From: Oscillatoria sp. FACHB-1407
GTDB taxonomy: Bacteria; Cyanobacteriota; Cyanobacteriia; Elainellales; Elainellaceae
Reading direction: 5' to 3'
Assembly: GCF_014697545.1 (NCBI RefSeq)
Contig: NZ_JACJSA010000005.1
Coordinates: 347,785-411,784 of the forward strand
DNA length: 64,000 nucleotides
The position numbers were made by a program, and so were the translations under genes. Below the pieces are notes generated by a model, which saw only the letters and a program-made list of their open reading frames with translations, was not told the DNA's origin and ran no database searches. Position 1 is the stretch's first letter, and every line of letters begins with the position of its first letter. Positions 63,908 to 64,000 of this stretch are shown here, piece by piece.

Positions 63908-64000
63908 TCAATCCAGTAGCCAATCGGTCTGCTTTGAGGTAAGGGCACGGGAAATGGCGTCAAAGGCAGAAATGCCCTGACGCTTTGCAGTATTGACCAG
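63908..64000 (-). CDS. 3' fragment of a possible transposase gene, running off the window
   Basis: The last 30 codons of an open frame that starts beyond the window, ending at the TGA at 63,908-63,910. The visible end (LVNTAKRQGISAFDAISRAL) looks like the C-terminal segment of IS66-type or related transposases. That match is from memory and weak. It is close to where the Tn7-like end should be, so it may be host flanking DNA or another element. Confidence 0.35.
   Translation of the reverse strand: MVNTAKRQGISAFDAISRALTSKQTDWLLD

Overview
The window is chromosomal DNA from a cyanobacterium. It carries psaC, geranylgeranyl reductase (chlP), a Psb35-like protein, a PedR-like regulator, an M50 protease of the EGY type, a pilA-type pilin, N-I/Nat-like amino-acid transport genes and a PEP-CTERM protein. 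The HIP1 octamer GCGATCGC is dense across most of the window. Many dispersed repeats (small palindromic elements and heptamer STRR-type tandem repeats) fit a filamentous, Leptolyngbya-like lineage, but the exact taxon cannot be fixed from the sequence alone. No rRNA, tRNA, CRISPR array or cas gene was recognised.

Layout. 0-10 kb: a hypothetical membrane-associated protein, a Tat/lipoprotein intradiol dioxygenase-like protein, a proline-rich lipoprotein, threonine synthase, a coiled-coil protein, a membrane site-2 protease and a TpsB/FhaC-type outer-membrane transporter. 10-20 kb: NurA-like nuclease, chlP, a PEP-CTERM protein, a MarR regulator, two pentapeptide-repeat proteins and an SLH/serine-hydrolase fusion. 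20-31.7 kb: DUF2283 protein, Hsp20, a degenerate aldo/keto reductase, leuD, pilin, CYTH phosphatase, PfkB sugar kinase, a PedR-like regulator, hisS, and DUF937 and BON proteins. 32-44.6 kb: psaC, a Psb35-like protein, CodB-type permease, SNF2 helicase, pnp, mreBCD and ssb. 44.7-56.7 kb: an ABC-2 exporter pair, a pgi-histidine kinase-response regulator-diguanylate cyclase run, livM/livG-type transport genes and a Ser/Thr kinase.

56.8-63.7 kb (minus strand): a compact, probably single-operon Tn7-like transposition module. It consists of a TnsA-TnsB fusion of 935 aa, a TnsC AAA+ ATPase and two different full-length TniQ/TnsD-like proteins. The PD-(D/E)xK residues of the TnsA part, the D,D-35-E triad of the TnsB part and the Walker motifs of TnsC are all present. 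The module is AT-richer and has only two HIP1 sites in about 7 kb, which suggests acquisition. No Cas genes lie next to it in this window, so targeting would be by the two TniQ proteins. The tnsAB-proximal end is followed within about 180 bp by what may be the 3' end of another transposase gene running off the window. The opposite side abuts the Ser/Thr kinase gene through a cluster of strong inverted repeats. This is the most interesting system in the window.

A second theme is small non-autonomous repeat elements. Three palindromic families are visible, and one copy sits inside the loop of the pilA terminator. Two genes end in long perfect palindromes that include their stop codons.
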